Positions 1 to 6,867 of a stretch of 8,817 nucleotides of DNA are shown one piece after another (the first letter of the stretch is position 1; the number at the start of each line of letters is the position of its first letter). Source of the stretch: Desulfomonile tiedjei (lineage in GTDB: Bacteria > Desulfobacterota > Desulfomonilia > Desulfomonilales > Desulfomonilaceae). The translations under genes were made by a program, and so were the position numbers. The DNA is taken from NCBI GenBank assembly GCA_020718965.1, contig DYRE01000039.1, forward strand, positions 3,058 to 11,874, in the 5' to 3' direction. Under the pieces are notes generated by a model. It was not told the origin of the DNA and searched no databases. It saw nothing but the letters and a program-made list of their open reading frames with translations.

Positions 1-2081
1 CCAACCTTTTGATCAAAGAGAAAAGTCCCTATCTTCTTCAGCATGCCTACAATCCGGTTCAATGGCGCCCTTGGGGCCAGGAAGCCTTCGAAAAAGCCAA
101 ACGGGAAGACAAGCCTATCTTCCTTTCGGTGGGTTATTCTACCTGTCACTGGTGTCACGTAATGGAAAAGGAATCTTTTGAAGATGACCAGGTAGCTGAA
201 ATCATCAACAGGATATTTGTGCCCATCAAGGTTGATAGGGAAGAGCGCCCCGACATAGATCATATATACATGACTGCGTGCCAGATGATGACGGGAAGTG
301 GGGGTTGGCCTTTAACGATAATCATGACTCACGACAGGAAACCATTTTTTGCCGGTTCTTATTTTCCAAAGCACACGCAACACGGCAGAATAGGCTTGAT
401 TGATCTTTCTGAAAGGATAGAATTCATCTGGCGCAATGAACGTTCCAAAATAGAAGAAACTACCGGCTCCATTCTGTCGGCTCTGTCACAGTCCAGAGAA
501 GATACAGATGGAGAACTTCTGGACTTGGTTACCTTAAAAACTTGCTATGAGAATCTTTCGCAGAGATTTGACCCTATGCGGGGGGGGTTCAGTGACGCGC
601 CAAAATTTCCAACACCTCACAATCTTCTGTTCTTACTGAGACACTGGAAACGCTCCGGGGACGATACGGCCCTTCAAATGGTCACAAAAACCCTTGACGA
701 GATGAGGCTTGGAGGAATTTATGACCATGTTGGGTTCGGGTTTCACCGATATTCAACAGACGCTAAATGGCTGGTTCCCCACTTTGAAAAGATGCTTTAT
801 GACCAGGCCATGCTTGCCCTCGCATATACTGAAGCTTATCAGGCTACGGGCAACCCGAATTACATGAAAACAACCGACGAGATATTTGAATATGTCCTCA
901 GAGACCTCACATCAAAAGAGGGAGCTTTTTATTCAGCGGAAGACGCAGACAGTGAAGGCGTTGAAGGCAAGTTCTATTTGTGGACTCTGGACGAAATTCG
1001 GACATCATTAGAAAGCGATGAGGCGGCGCTCGTCGAAAAAGCATTTAATGTATATCCCATGGGAAATTTTAAGGAAGAAGCTACTCAGGAGATCACAGGG
1101 ACGAATATATTTCACTTGAAAAGGCCTCTGTTGAGTTTCTCCGATCAGCATGGCGTGTCCTCTTCCGAAGATATTGAAACCCTATGGGATGTGGCCAGAA
1201 GAAAGCTTTTGAAGACCAGGGAAGGCCGTATACGACCTTACATGGATGACAAAATCCTCACTGACTGGAATGGGCTGATGATAGCAGCGTTGGCCCGGGC
1301 TTCTCTGGTTTTTGACAATCCCAAATATTATCATTCGGCGGCAAGAGCGGCTGATTTCATACTTTCAAACATGCGCGATTCGAATGGAAAACTCTTTCAC
1401 CGATATCGTCAGGGAGAATCAGGCTTGTCCGCGCACATCGACGATTACTCTTTCTTTATCTGGGGACTCCTGGAGCTTTATGAAGCTTCTTTCGACCCAA
1501 AGTATCTGAAAATAGCGGTGGAACTGAATGCTGACTGCTTGAGAAGATTCTGGGATGACAAAACCGGTGGGTTCTTTTTTACCGCAAATGATGGAGAAGA
1601 ACTACTGGTGCGCCAGAAGGAAATTTATGATGGAGCGACGCCATCAGGAAATTCAATCGCAGCGATGAACATCCTCAAAATTTCCAGATTCACAGGCTCT
1701 TCGGAACTCGAATCAATGGCTTCCATTATGGCTGGAGCATTCTCATCGACAGTTAAGAAATTCCCGTCAGCCTACACCCAATTTCTGCTTTTTGTCGATT
1801 TTACTCTTGGGCCGTCTTTTGAAATAGCTCTTGTCGGGCATCTTGAATCCGATGACATGAAAAATATTATGACAAGTCTCAACAAGATCTATGCGCCCAA
1901 CAAGGTATTGATATTCAGAACCTGCGATTCCGAATCCCCTGAGATATTGGAGATTGCCCCATATCTTGTTAATTTCGAAATGATCAATGATAAGGCTACC
2001 ATATACGTTTGCCGTAATTACGCATGTGAGACCCCGACAAATGATCCCAAAAGAATGCTGTCTCTCCTGGCCACAAATTGA
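1..2081 (+). CDS. DUF255 / YyaL (spermatogenesis-associated protein 20)-type thioredoxin-domain protein, 5' partial
   Basis: The 5' end is outside the window. The first possible start in frame is TTG at 9-11, but the frame is open to position 3 and reads N-L-L-I-K-E-K-S-P-Y-L-L-Q-H, the family's conserved N-terminal block, so the TTG is an internal leucine and only a few codons are missing. Numbering from that TTG, the order is a thioredoxin-like domain with the CHWC pair (C46, C49) and the GGWP cis-proline (P101), then an alpha/alpha six-hairpin barrel resembling glycosidases and N-acylglucosamine 2-epimerases. Barrel blocks include GGIYDHVGFGFHRYS (236-249), SAEDADSEGVEGKF (309-322) and DDKILTDWNGL (413-423). 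The C-terminus keeps a cysteine pair (C668, C673). At about 690 residues it is full length apart from the edge. The family has no settled reaction; the CxxC suggests a thiol redox role, by inference. No signal peptide is visible, so it is probably cytoplasmic. It ends TGA at 2079-2081, 66 nt before transketolase, so co-transcription is possible. Confidence 0.93.
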   Translation, partial: NLLIKEKSPYLLQHAYNPVQWRPWGQEAFEKAKREDKPIFLSVGYSTCHWCHVMEKESFEDDQVAEIINRIFVPIKVDREERPDIDHIYMTACQMMTGSGGWPLTIIMTHDRKPFFAGSYFPKHTQHGRIGLIDLSERIEFIWRNERSKIEETTGSILSALSQSREDTDGELLDLVTLKTCYENLSQRFDPMRGGFSDAPKFPTPHNLLFLLRHWKRSGDDTALQMVTKTLDEMRLGGIYDHVGFGFHRYSTDAKWLVPHFEKMLYDQAMLALAYTEAYQATGNPNYMKTTDEIFEYVLRDLTSKEGAFYSAEDADSEGVEGKFYLWTLDEIRTSLESDEAALVEKAFNVYPMGNFKEEATQEITGTNIFHLKRPLLSFSDQHGVSSSEDIETLWDVARRKLLKTREGRIRPYMDDKILTDWNGLMIAALARASLVFDNPKYYHSAARAADFILSNMRDSNGKLFHRYRQGESGLSAHIDDYSFFIWGLLELYEASFDPKYLKIAVELNADCLRRFWDDKTGGFFFTANDGEELLVRQKEIYDGATPSGNSIAAMNILKISRFTGSSELESMASIMAGAFSSTVKKFPSAYTQFLLFVDFTLGPSFEIALVGHLESDDMKNIMTSLNKIYAPNKVLIFRTCDSESPEILEIAPYLVNFEMINDKATIYVCRNYACETPTNDPKRMLSLLATN

Positions 2082-2091
2082 TTGAGAAATG

Positions 2092-2202
2092 ACGTTCTAA
2101 TCGGTTATCATCTCACAGTAATACTTTCAATCTCGAGGAATGTTGCTATGAGCTTGTCAGGGGATTCTATAGACCAGTTATGTATAAACACGATTAGAAC
2201 GT
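2092..2202 (+). repeat. 12-bp perfect inverted repeat bracketing the transketolase start
   Basis: ACGTTCTAATCG at 2092-2103 is the exact reverse complement of CGATTAGAACGT at 2191-2202. One further G-U pair (2091 with 2203) is possible in RNA. The 87 nt between the arms holds the Shine-Dalgarno GAGGA and the ATG at 2148. The left arm begins 10 nt after the stop codon of the upstream gene; the right arm lies in codons 15-19 of transketolase. A 9-nt direct repeat, TCTATAGAC, also occurs at 2166-2174 and 2205-2213; both copies encode Ser-Ile-Asp, so that repeat may be only a coding coincidence. Function is not known: long-range mRNA pairing, a two-site operator or chance are all possible. Confidence 0.5.
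2135..2139 (+). promoter_or_regulatory. Ribosome-binding site of transketolase
   Basis: GAGGA lies 8 nt before ATG 2148. No comparable Shine-Dalgarno sequence precedes the TTG at 2082, which directly abuts the stop codon of the previous gene. This site therefore decides the start. Confidence 0.8.
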
Positions 2203-4160
2203 TATCTATAGACATGGTTCAGCAGGCCAATTCGGGGCATCCGGGACTGCCTCTAGGCGCTGCGGCTATGGCGTATGTCATCTGGACCCGTTTCTTGAAA
2301 TTTAGTCCATCCAATCCGGATTGGCCCAATAGAGACCGTTTTATACTCTCAGCCGGTCACGGCTCAGCTTTGCAATACGCTTTGCTTCACTTGTCAGGCT
2401 ATGACCTGTCACTCGATGAAATCAAGAATTTCCGCCAGTGGAAGAGTAAAACCCCAGGACATCCTGAATATGGATTGACACCGGGGGTCGAAGCGACCAC
2501 CGGACCTCTTGGCCAGGGTTTTGCCATGGGAGTCGGGATGGCGATTGCCGAACGCTTTCTCGCGTCTGATTTCAACAAACCTGAACTGCCTCTCGTTGAC
2601 CATCATGTCTACGCGATTGTCTCCGATGGTGACCTTATGGAAGGAGTCGCGTCTGAAGCGGCGTCACTGGCGGGCCATCTGAATCTGGGTAAAATCATCT
2701 ATCTATATGATGACAATGCAATTTCAATTGAAGGAAGCACGGCGCTGGCGTTTTCAGAGAACGTGGGAGCACGCTTCCAGGCCTATGGGTGGCAGGTTAT
2801 ACGGATCTCCGACGGGAACAATCTTGACGCTATTCACGCCGCCGTTCAGCAAGCCCGTGAGGAAACCGCTCACCCTTCTCTCATCATGGTCAAGACACAC
2901 ATTGGCTATGGAAGTCCAAAACAGGACAGCGCTTCGGCTCACGGCGAGCCACTTGGAGAAGAAGCGCTTAGATCTACCAAAGAAACTTTGGGCTGGCCGT
3001 CTGAAGAACCATTTTATGTTCCCCCGGAAGTTAGAAACCATTTCAAGTCGTGGATGATTAAAGGACAAGCAGCGGAAGAGAACTGGAAAAACCTGGCAAG
3101 AGACTATGAATCCAGGTTTCCTGAAAACGCCCAAAGATTCTTCCGCCAAATACGGGAAGAGCTTCCCCAGAACTGGGATTCCGAAATCCCTGTATTCAAA
3201 ACGGACGACAAACCAGAAGCTACCAGGGTTTCTTCAGGCAAGGTTCTTAACGCAATAGCCAGGAGAGTTCCCAATATTTTGGGTGGTTCCGCGGATCTGG
3301 CGCCATCTACCAAGACAATGATCTCTGGTGAATCGGCCCAAGGCCCAGATAACTCAGTTGGTCGAAATATTCACTTCGGGGTCAGGGAATTTGCCATGGG
3401 CGCAATTGTTAACGGCATGGCCCTACATGGCGGAGTCATACCGTACGCAGCCACCTTCTTCATTTTCAGCGACTATCTCAAACCCGCCATCAGGTTGGCT
3501 TCATTGATGAATATTCATTCGATATTTGTTTTCACCCATGACAGTGTCGCTGTCGGCGAAGATGGTCCGACCCATCAACCTGTAGAACAGTTGGCCGCAC
3601 TCAGGTCTATTCCAGTTTTGACGACTATCAGACCGGCTGATGCAAATGAAACTGCGGAGGCTTGGCGCGTCGCTCTCAAATCCAGAGGCCCGGTGGCGTT
3701 AGTTCTTACAAGGCAGAATCTTCCTGTTCTGGACAGAAGTAAACTGGCGCCGGCTGAACTGCTGGAACTGGGGGCTTACGTGCTTTCAGACGTTGGCCAG
3801 AATGAACCTGAAATAATTATAATCGCTTCCGGATCAGAAGTGCATCTAGCTCTGAAAACGCAGGAAGCTCTTTACAGCAAAAATAAAATTTCTTCCAGAG
3901 TCGTTTCGATACCAAGTTGGGACTTATTCCAGAAACAGTCACAGGCTTACAAGGATAAGGTATTGCCGCCGTCTGTTGAAAAACGCCTCGCTATAGAGGC
4001 TGGGTCTTCACTAGGCTGGGAAAGATGGGTCGGAACCAGGGGAAAGATTGTTTCAATAGAAACATTCGGAGCGTCCGCGCCCGGTTCACAGGTTTTGTCT
4101 CTTTATGGATTTAATGAGGCAAACGTGACCCGGATCGCGCTTGATATGCTAGGTATATAG
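2148..4160 (+). CDS. tkt: Transketolase
   Basis: This thiamine-diphosphate enzyme moves two-carbon ketol units between sugar phosphates in the non-oxidative pentose phosphate (or Calvin) pathway, in the cytoplasm. The frame opens at TTG 2082, but ATG 2148 is chosen: GAGGA at 2135-2139 lies 8 nt upstream, and the resulting 670 residues match the family (E. coli about 663). Visible motifs, numbered from that ATG, are GHPG (H31), GHGS (H71), GPLGQG (119-124), the ThDP/metal motif SDGDLMEG (159-166) with N190, SAHGEPLG (H265), R360, GGSADLAPS (379-387), the catalytic VREF glutamate E414, THDS (H464), GEDGPTHQPVEQ (470-481) and TRQNL (R522). All three domains (PP, Pyr, C-terminal) are complete and no key residue is missing. 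A weak hairpin lies downstream at 4211-4242. A perfect 12-nt inverted repeat (2092-2103 and 2191-2202) encloses the ribosome-binding site and start, which could affect translation. The symbol is the generic family one; tktA and tktB cannot be told apart here. Confidence 0.98.
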   Translation: MSLSGDSIDQLCINTIRTLSIDMVQQANSGHPGLPLGAAAMAYVIWTRFLKFSPSNPDWPNRDRFILSAGHGSALQYALLHLSGYDLSLDEIKNFRQWKSKTPGHPEYGLTPGVEATTGPLGQGFAMGVGMAIAERFLASDFNKPELPLVDHHVYAIVSDGDLMEGVASEAASLAGHLNLGKIIYLYDDNAISIEGSTALAFSENVGARFQAYGWQVIRISDGNNLDAIHAAVQQAREETAHPSLIMVKTHIGYGSPKQDSASAHGEPLGEEALRSTKETLGWPSEEPFYVPPEVRNHFKSWMIKGQAAEENWKNLARDYESRFPENAQRFFRQIREELPQNWDSEIPVFKTDDKPEATRVSSGKVLNAIARRVPNILGGSADLAPSTKTMISGESAQGPDNSVGRNIHFGVREFAMGAIVNGMALHGGVIPYAATFFIFSDYLKPAIRLASLMNIHSIFVFTHDSVAVGEDGPTHQPVEQLAALRSIPVLTTIRPADANETAEAWRVALKSRGPVALVLTRQNLPVLDRSKLAPAELLELGAYVLSDVGQNEPEIIIIASGSEVHLALKTQEALYSKNKISSRVVSIPSWDLFQKQSQAYKDKVLPPSVEKRLAIEAGSSLGWERWVGTRGKIVSIETFGASAPGSQVLSLYGFNEANVTRIALDMLGI

Positions 4161-4210
4161 AAGTTTGAGATTCAACAAAGAACTTGAAAACCAATGGTTG
4201 CGTCTCTGAC

Positions 4211-4242
4211 ACTTGAAGCCTGATGTCATTCAGGTTTCAAGT
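4211..4242. terminator. Hairpin at the convergent junction, possible weak bidirectional terminator
   Basis: ACTTGAAGCCTGA (4211-4223) pairs with TCAGGTTTCAAGT (4230-4242) around a 6-nt loop. The 13 pairs include one G-U in + strand RNA; in - strand RNA that position is an A-C mismatch. The hairpin sits 50 nt past the transketolase stop and contains the stop codon of the opposing gene (4226-4228) and its last four codons. No T-run follows on either side, so it is not a classical intrinsic terminator. It could still slow polymerase or protect 3' ends. A second copy of the left arm with one extra A (4182-4192) could compete for the same right arm. Confidence 0.45.
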
Positions 4243-4804
4243 CACAAACAAGCATCAGACTAATATCATTGACAATCTTGTCTACCCAGTGGGATGGATA
4301 GGTAGCGCTCAAATAGATTATATCATAGTGACGGAGACCCCATTTCCAGACCATAGCATCAGCCTTACATTCAGCTAGTTCCCGGAATCTCGCCCTTGCT
4401 CCCCTGTCAGTAGGCCATTCACATTCGGGTGGAAGCATTGCCACCACATGACCCAATTCACGTAGAAAAGATCCTAAAAAGTGATCTTCCTGCCAGTCTT
4501 GAGTTTCATCACAAACGGTTAGGGTATAAATTAGCTCGCCCAAATAAGACTCAGATCTTGTTTTCATTCCGAAAGGAAGAATTGGGTCCGGAATAATCTT
4601 AATTTGCAAATTCCTTGCCCCCTTAAGGAACAGATCCAGAACATCTCTCGGGAGACTTTCAAAAGCCTTGTTGACCCTTGACTTTGTAGTTTCCTTCCTT
4701 GGGTTGCTGGATTTTACTCCTCCGAAGTCCATTCTCAAGTTCAAGTATTCTGAAATACGGTCGCTGCTTTCCGCCAAAGTTTCCTCTCTTGCTCGTAAGA
4801 CCAT
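4226..4804 (-). CDS. Uncharacterised 192-aa protein with an altered zincin-like motif (RELGH in place of HELGH)
   Basis: I do not recognise a named family. The protein has no signal peptide or clear membrane segment and a charged N-terminal half. Its C-terminal half resembles a small metallopeptidase core: helix FLRELGHVV (113-121) followed, 26 residues after H119, by ELAECKADAMVWKWG (142-156), which could supply the third ligand (E142 or E145) as in ECxADA-type zincins. The usual first zinc histidine is R115 (codon CGT); glutamate E116 and H119 are kept. A single G-to-A change would give CAT (His), so it may be a lost catalytic site, a pseudo-peptidase family, or a fold that merely resembles one. 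It starts ATG 4804, 4 nt after the stop of the TPR gene, with a modest GGTGA just upstream, so translation is probably coupled to that gene. Its 3' end forms part of the hairpin at 4211-4242. The coding frame is intact and uses codons like its neighbours. Real gene: likely. Function: unknown. Confidence 0.8.
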   Translation of the reverse strand: MVLRAREETLAESSDRISEYLNLRMDFGGVKSSNPRKETTKSRVNKAFESLPRDVLDLFLKGARNLQIKIIPDPILPFGMKTRSESYLGELIYTLTVCDETQDWQEDHFLGSFLRELGHVVAMLPPECEWPTDRGARARFRELAECKADAMVWKWGLRHYDIIYLSATYPSHWVDKIVNDISLMLVCDLKPE

Positions 4805-4808
4805 CGCT

Positions 4809-6032
4809 TCACCAAAGGTTAGTAAACCCTTTTGTACCCGTGTGATGTGTCCTGACAGTCACGGTACTCGCTGGAGTCTTTTCCCATTCCTGAAGCAATT
4901 CCCTGAATTCCGTGTTCGAAGGATCCATGGCGATCGCTTTGCGTAAAGTCAGGATGGCAGCCCCCTGTTCGTTGATTGCTTTAAGAACTTCCGCAAGATT
5001 CCTGGTCAATTCTGGGGAAGGAGGATCCCCTAAAGATACCGCCTTTTCGGCTAATCTCTTCGCCATAGCAGGGTTTCGAAGTCTATCGTCCTTGGCCGTG
5101 GCCATCAACAATCCTAAACCGGAATAACCTGGAGCAAACCTTTTGTCGAGTTCGACAGATTTCTCAAAATCCTTTTTTGCAAGTTCGTATTCCCCAAGCT
5201 TGGAGTACGCCGTTCCCCTGTCCTTATAAAGGACAGGGGAGTCAGGATTCATCTCAATGACTTTGCTGAATTCTTCAACCGCTTTTTCATGTCGACCTTT
5301 TCCGCTGTAGGCCATACCACGATTGTGGTAAGCTGAAGCAAACCGGGAGTTCATTTCTATAGTTTTGTTGAAATCCTCCAGAGCCCTGTCGAATTTCTTA
5401 AGTCGCATAAACGCCACTCCCCGGTTGTTGTAGACCATGGAGTTAGAACTATCGAGTTCTATAGCTTTATCGAAATCTTTTATCGCCAATTCAAAACGGT
5501 TTTTGCCATTCAGCGCAAATCCCCTGTTGTTGTAGTATCTGGCGTCATTAGAATTCAGCGCTATAGCGCTATCGAAATCTTTTATCGCCCTATCGTAATC
5601 GTTAAGCCCATTAAAGGCGAAGCCTCTTGTGTTCAACGCTTCCGAAGATGAGGGCTCCAGCCTTATAGCCGCGTCGAGCGCTTCGATCGCTCTTGCGTAT
5701 TCATTTACCGCATTGTATGCGAATCCAAGACGTACGAAAGCAGGCGCGTAAGCAGGGTCAAGTTTGGCGGCACGAGTCAGATCCTTGATCGCCAATCTTG
5801 GTTCTCCCTTTTTGAGGTAAGCCTCACCTCTTTTGGCCCACGCCCTGGAAGATTGCGGAGCTATCTTGACGGCGTCCGAATAATAAGTTAGGGCTTGATC
5901 CAATGAACCTGACTCTTCGGCCTGCTGGCCCGCTCTGAAAATATCTATGAAATCATCCGCCCATGTCGATGTTGTCACTGATGCGACAATTATCACTATC
6001 CATCCGAGAATCCACAATAAATTTCTTTTCAC
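4809..6032 (-). CDS. Exported tetratricopeptide-repeat (TPR) protein
   Basis: The preferred start is GTG 6032, giving 407 residues. It has AGGAG (6044-6048) 11 nt upstream and begins with a textbook signal peptide: M-K-R-N, a hydrophobic core, then likely cleavage after TWA (residue 25). An in-frame ATG at 6071 (420 aa) lacks a visible ribosome-binding site and adds a 13-residue leader, but cannot be excluded. The mature protein is almost wholly TPR. Eight 34-residue units cover residues 30-300, many with the NRG signature at the first helix; then come a degenerate unit with an insertion (301-339) and a tenth (340-373). A short Thr/His-rich tail follows. There is no catalytic domain, so it is inferred to be a periplasmic scaffold for protein partners. 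It is first in a likely two-gene operon with the zincin-like gene 4 nt downstream, under a promoter at 6123-6151. The TPR array is far too generic to name a function. Confidence 0.92.
   Translation of the reverse strand: MKRNLLWILGWIVIIVASVTTSTWADDFIDIFRAGQQAEESGSLDQALTYYSDAVKIAPQSSRAWAKRGEAYLKKGEPRLAIKDLTRAAKLDPAYAPAFVRLGFAYNAVNEYARAIEALDAAIRLEPSSSEALNTRGFAFNGLNDYDRAIKDFDSAIALNSNDARYYNNRGFALNGKNRFELAIKDFDKAIELDSSNSMVYNNRGVAFMRLKKFDRALEDFNKTIEMNSRFASAYHNRGMAYSGKGRHEKAVEEFSKVIEMNPDSPVLYKDRGTAYSKLGEYELAKKDFEKSVELDKRFAPGYSGLGLLMATAKDDRLRNPAMAKRLAEKAVSLGDPPSPELTRNLAEVLKAINEQGAAILTLRKAIAMDPSNTEFRELLQEWEKTPASTVTVRTHHTGTKGFTNLW
5133..5945 (-). repeat. Eight-unit TPR-coding array (102-nt period)
   Basis: Eight successive 34-codon units give a 102-nt period in DNA. 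Two adjacent units are still similar at nucleotide level: 5468-5487 and 5570-5589 are identical over 20 nt at exactly 102 nt spacing, and the wider blocks 5459-5487 and 5561-5589 match at 27 of 29 positions. Both encode the AIKDFD helix. This suggests fairly recent unit duplication or gene conversion within the array. Confidence 0.8.
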
Positions 6033-6043
6033 CGGAATTGTTG

Positions 6044-6048
6044 CTCCT
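6044..6048 (-). promoter_or_regulatory. Ribosome-binding site supporting the GTG start of the TPR gene
   Basis: AGGAG on the minus strand lies 11 nt before GTG 6032, slightly long but strong. It falls inside the longer reading frame that would begin at ATG 6071, which has no such site. This favours the shorter protein with a standard signal peptide. Confidence 0.55.
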
Positions 6049-6094
6049 GGATACGCCTTTAGTGTTATCATTGTTAATGCTGGATTTTAAACTC

Positions 6095-6104
6095 GCGCAT
6101 GCGC
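6095..6104. promoter_or_regulatory. Palindrome GCGCATGCGC in the TPR gene leader
   Basis: This perfect 10-bp palindrome lies about 12-21 nt downstream of the predicted start site of the minus-strand promoter, in an otherwise A/T-rich gap. Its position would suit an operator bound by a dimeric repressor. The flanks do not extend the symmetry and no matching second copy was seen, so the role is conjecture. Confidence 0.25.
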
Positions 6105-6122
6105 TTCAAAAAAGTTTAACGA

Positions 6123-6151
6123 TTTATACCCATTTTGCCTGGATTGGGCAA
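6123..6151 (-). promoter_or_regulatory. Sigma70-like promoter of the TPR / zincin-like operon
   Basis: On the minus strand TTGCCC (6146-6151, four of six matches to TTGACA) is followed by a 17-nt spacer and TATAAA (6123-6128, five of six matches to TATAAT). Transcription would begin near 6116, giving a leader of about 84 nt to GTG 6032 or 45 nt to ATG 6071. The site is in the divergent gap before the nitroreductase gene, for which I see no equally good promoter. Confidence 0.6.
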
Positions 6152-6210
6152 GCAGACTGATTCGTTGGCCCTTTAGGCTATCGGATTAATTTACATCGGA
6201 GCGATTTAAC

Positions 6211-6867
6211 ATGGATCTACTTGAAAGTGTAAGACAACGCAGAAGCGTGAGAAGTTTTGATGGAAGACCAATTGAAAAATCAACCCTGGAAAAAATCCTT
6301 AAGGACGCGGCCAACGCTCCATCAGCTATCAACATGCAGCCATGGGAGATACACCTGTTATCTAATGATGAGAGAGAAAGACTTTCCCGCAAGTTGTTAA
6401 AAAGCTTCAAGGAGCGGCAGATTACCTGTGGTCCAGGCGCAACGGGGAAAATCCCCGAACTTTTTATAGACCGGGCCAGAATCGCCGCCGAAGGGATGAC
6501 GCCTCTTGTCGAGGAAACGGGTGTGGATTTCAAAACGTTTGTGAACACTGGTAGTCTCAAGTTTTATGGAGCCCCTGCGGTGATGCTTGTGTTCATAGAC
6601 AAAAGCTTTCCTTCCGAAAGGATGACAGATATCGGTATTTTTCTCGGATATTTCGTGCTGATCGCTCACGCGTACGGGATAGGAACCTGTCCGGTCGGAC
6701 TCGTCACATCCTATGAAGATGAAATCAAGGATGCCCTTAATATTCCTGAATCCAAAAAACTGGTTATTTCGGTGGCCATGGGGTACGCGGATCCAAATTC
6801 CCCTATTAACCGGTTCAAGTCTGAAAGGGCTGGTCTCAATGAATCCGTGCGTTGGATCGGCTTCTAG
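6211..6867 (+). CDS. Nitroreductase family protein (FMN-dependent NAD(P)H oxidoreductase)
   Basis: This 218-residue protein belongs to the nitroreductase fold, a cytoplasmic dimer that binds FMN and passes electrons from NAD(P)H to nitro compounds, quinones or other acceptors. Visible family marks are the N-terminal FMN phosphate-binding RRSVRSF (10-16), PSAINMQPW (37-45) with the N-x-Q-P-W signature, a variable middle part that shapes the active site (about 60-120), GIGTCPVG (156-163) and GYADP (191-195). Start ATG 6211 has GGAG at 6197-6200, 10 nt upstream. Length is typical. The physiological substrate cannot be told from sequence. The gene is divergent from the TPR gene and converges on the ABC ATPase gene; its stop TAG (6865-6867) overlaps the opposing stop by sharing CTAG. 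No terminator is visible at that end. No clear promoter was found, although the 138-nt divergent gap must hold one if the gene is transcribed alone. Confidence 0.95.
   Translation: MDLLESVRQRRSVRSFDGRPIEKSTLEKILKDAANAPSAINMQPWEIHLLSNDERERLSRKLLKSFKERQITCGPGATGKIPELFIDRARIAAEGMTPLVEETGVDFKTFVNTGSLKFYGAPAVMLVFIDKSFPSERMTDIGIFLGYFVLIAHAYGIGTCPVGLVTSYEDEIKDALNIPESKKLVISVAMGYADPNSPINRFKSERAGLNESVRWIGF

Noticed and set aside
9..11. TTG as the real start of the DUF255 gene
   Set aside because: The frame continues upstream with Asn-Leu, matching the family's N-terminal block, so the true start lies outside the window.
2095..2124. Promoter for transketolase (TTCTAA with TAATAC, 18-nt spacer)
   Set aside because: Only about half of the consensus bases match in each box, which is too weak to report.
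2082..2147. N-terminal extension of transketolase from TTG 2082
   Set aside because: It abuts the previous stop, has no ribosome-binding site, and adds 22 residues that do not look like transketolase; ATG 2148 has GAGGA at good spacing.
2754..3149. 131-codon open frame antisense to transketolase
   Set aside because: It lies wholly within a strongly conserved enzyme gene on the other strand and encodes no recognisable motif; a shadow frame.
5133..5945. CRISPR-like regular repeats
   Set aside because: The 102-nt period is the 34-residue TPR unit within a coding frame, not repeats with unique spacers.
6165..6192. Promoter for the nitroreductase (TTGGCC with TAATTT, 16-nt spacer)
   Set aside because: Transcription would begin at about the ribosome-binding site, leaving too short a leader.
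6186..6669. Minus-strand open frames opposite the nitroreductase
   Set aside because: The nitroreductase carries all family motifs on the + strand; these frames are by-products.
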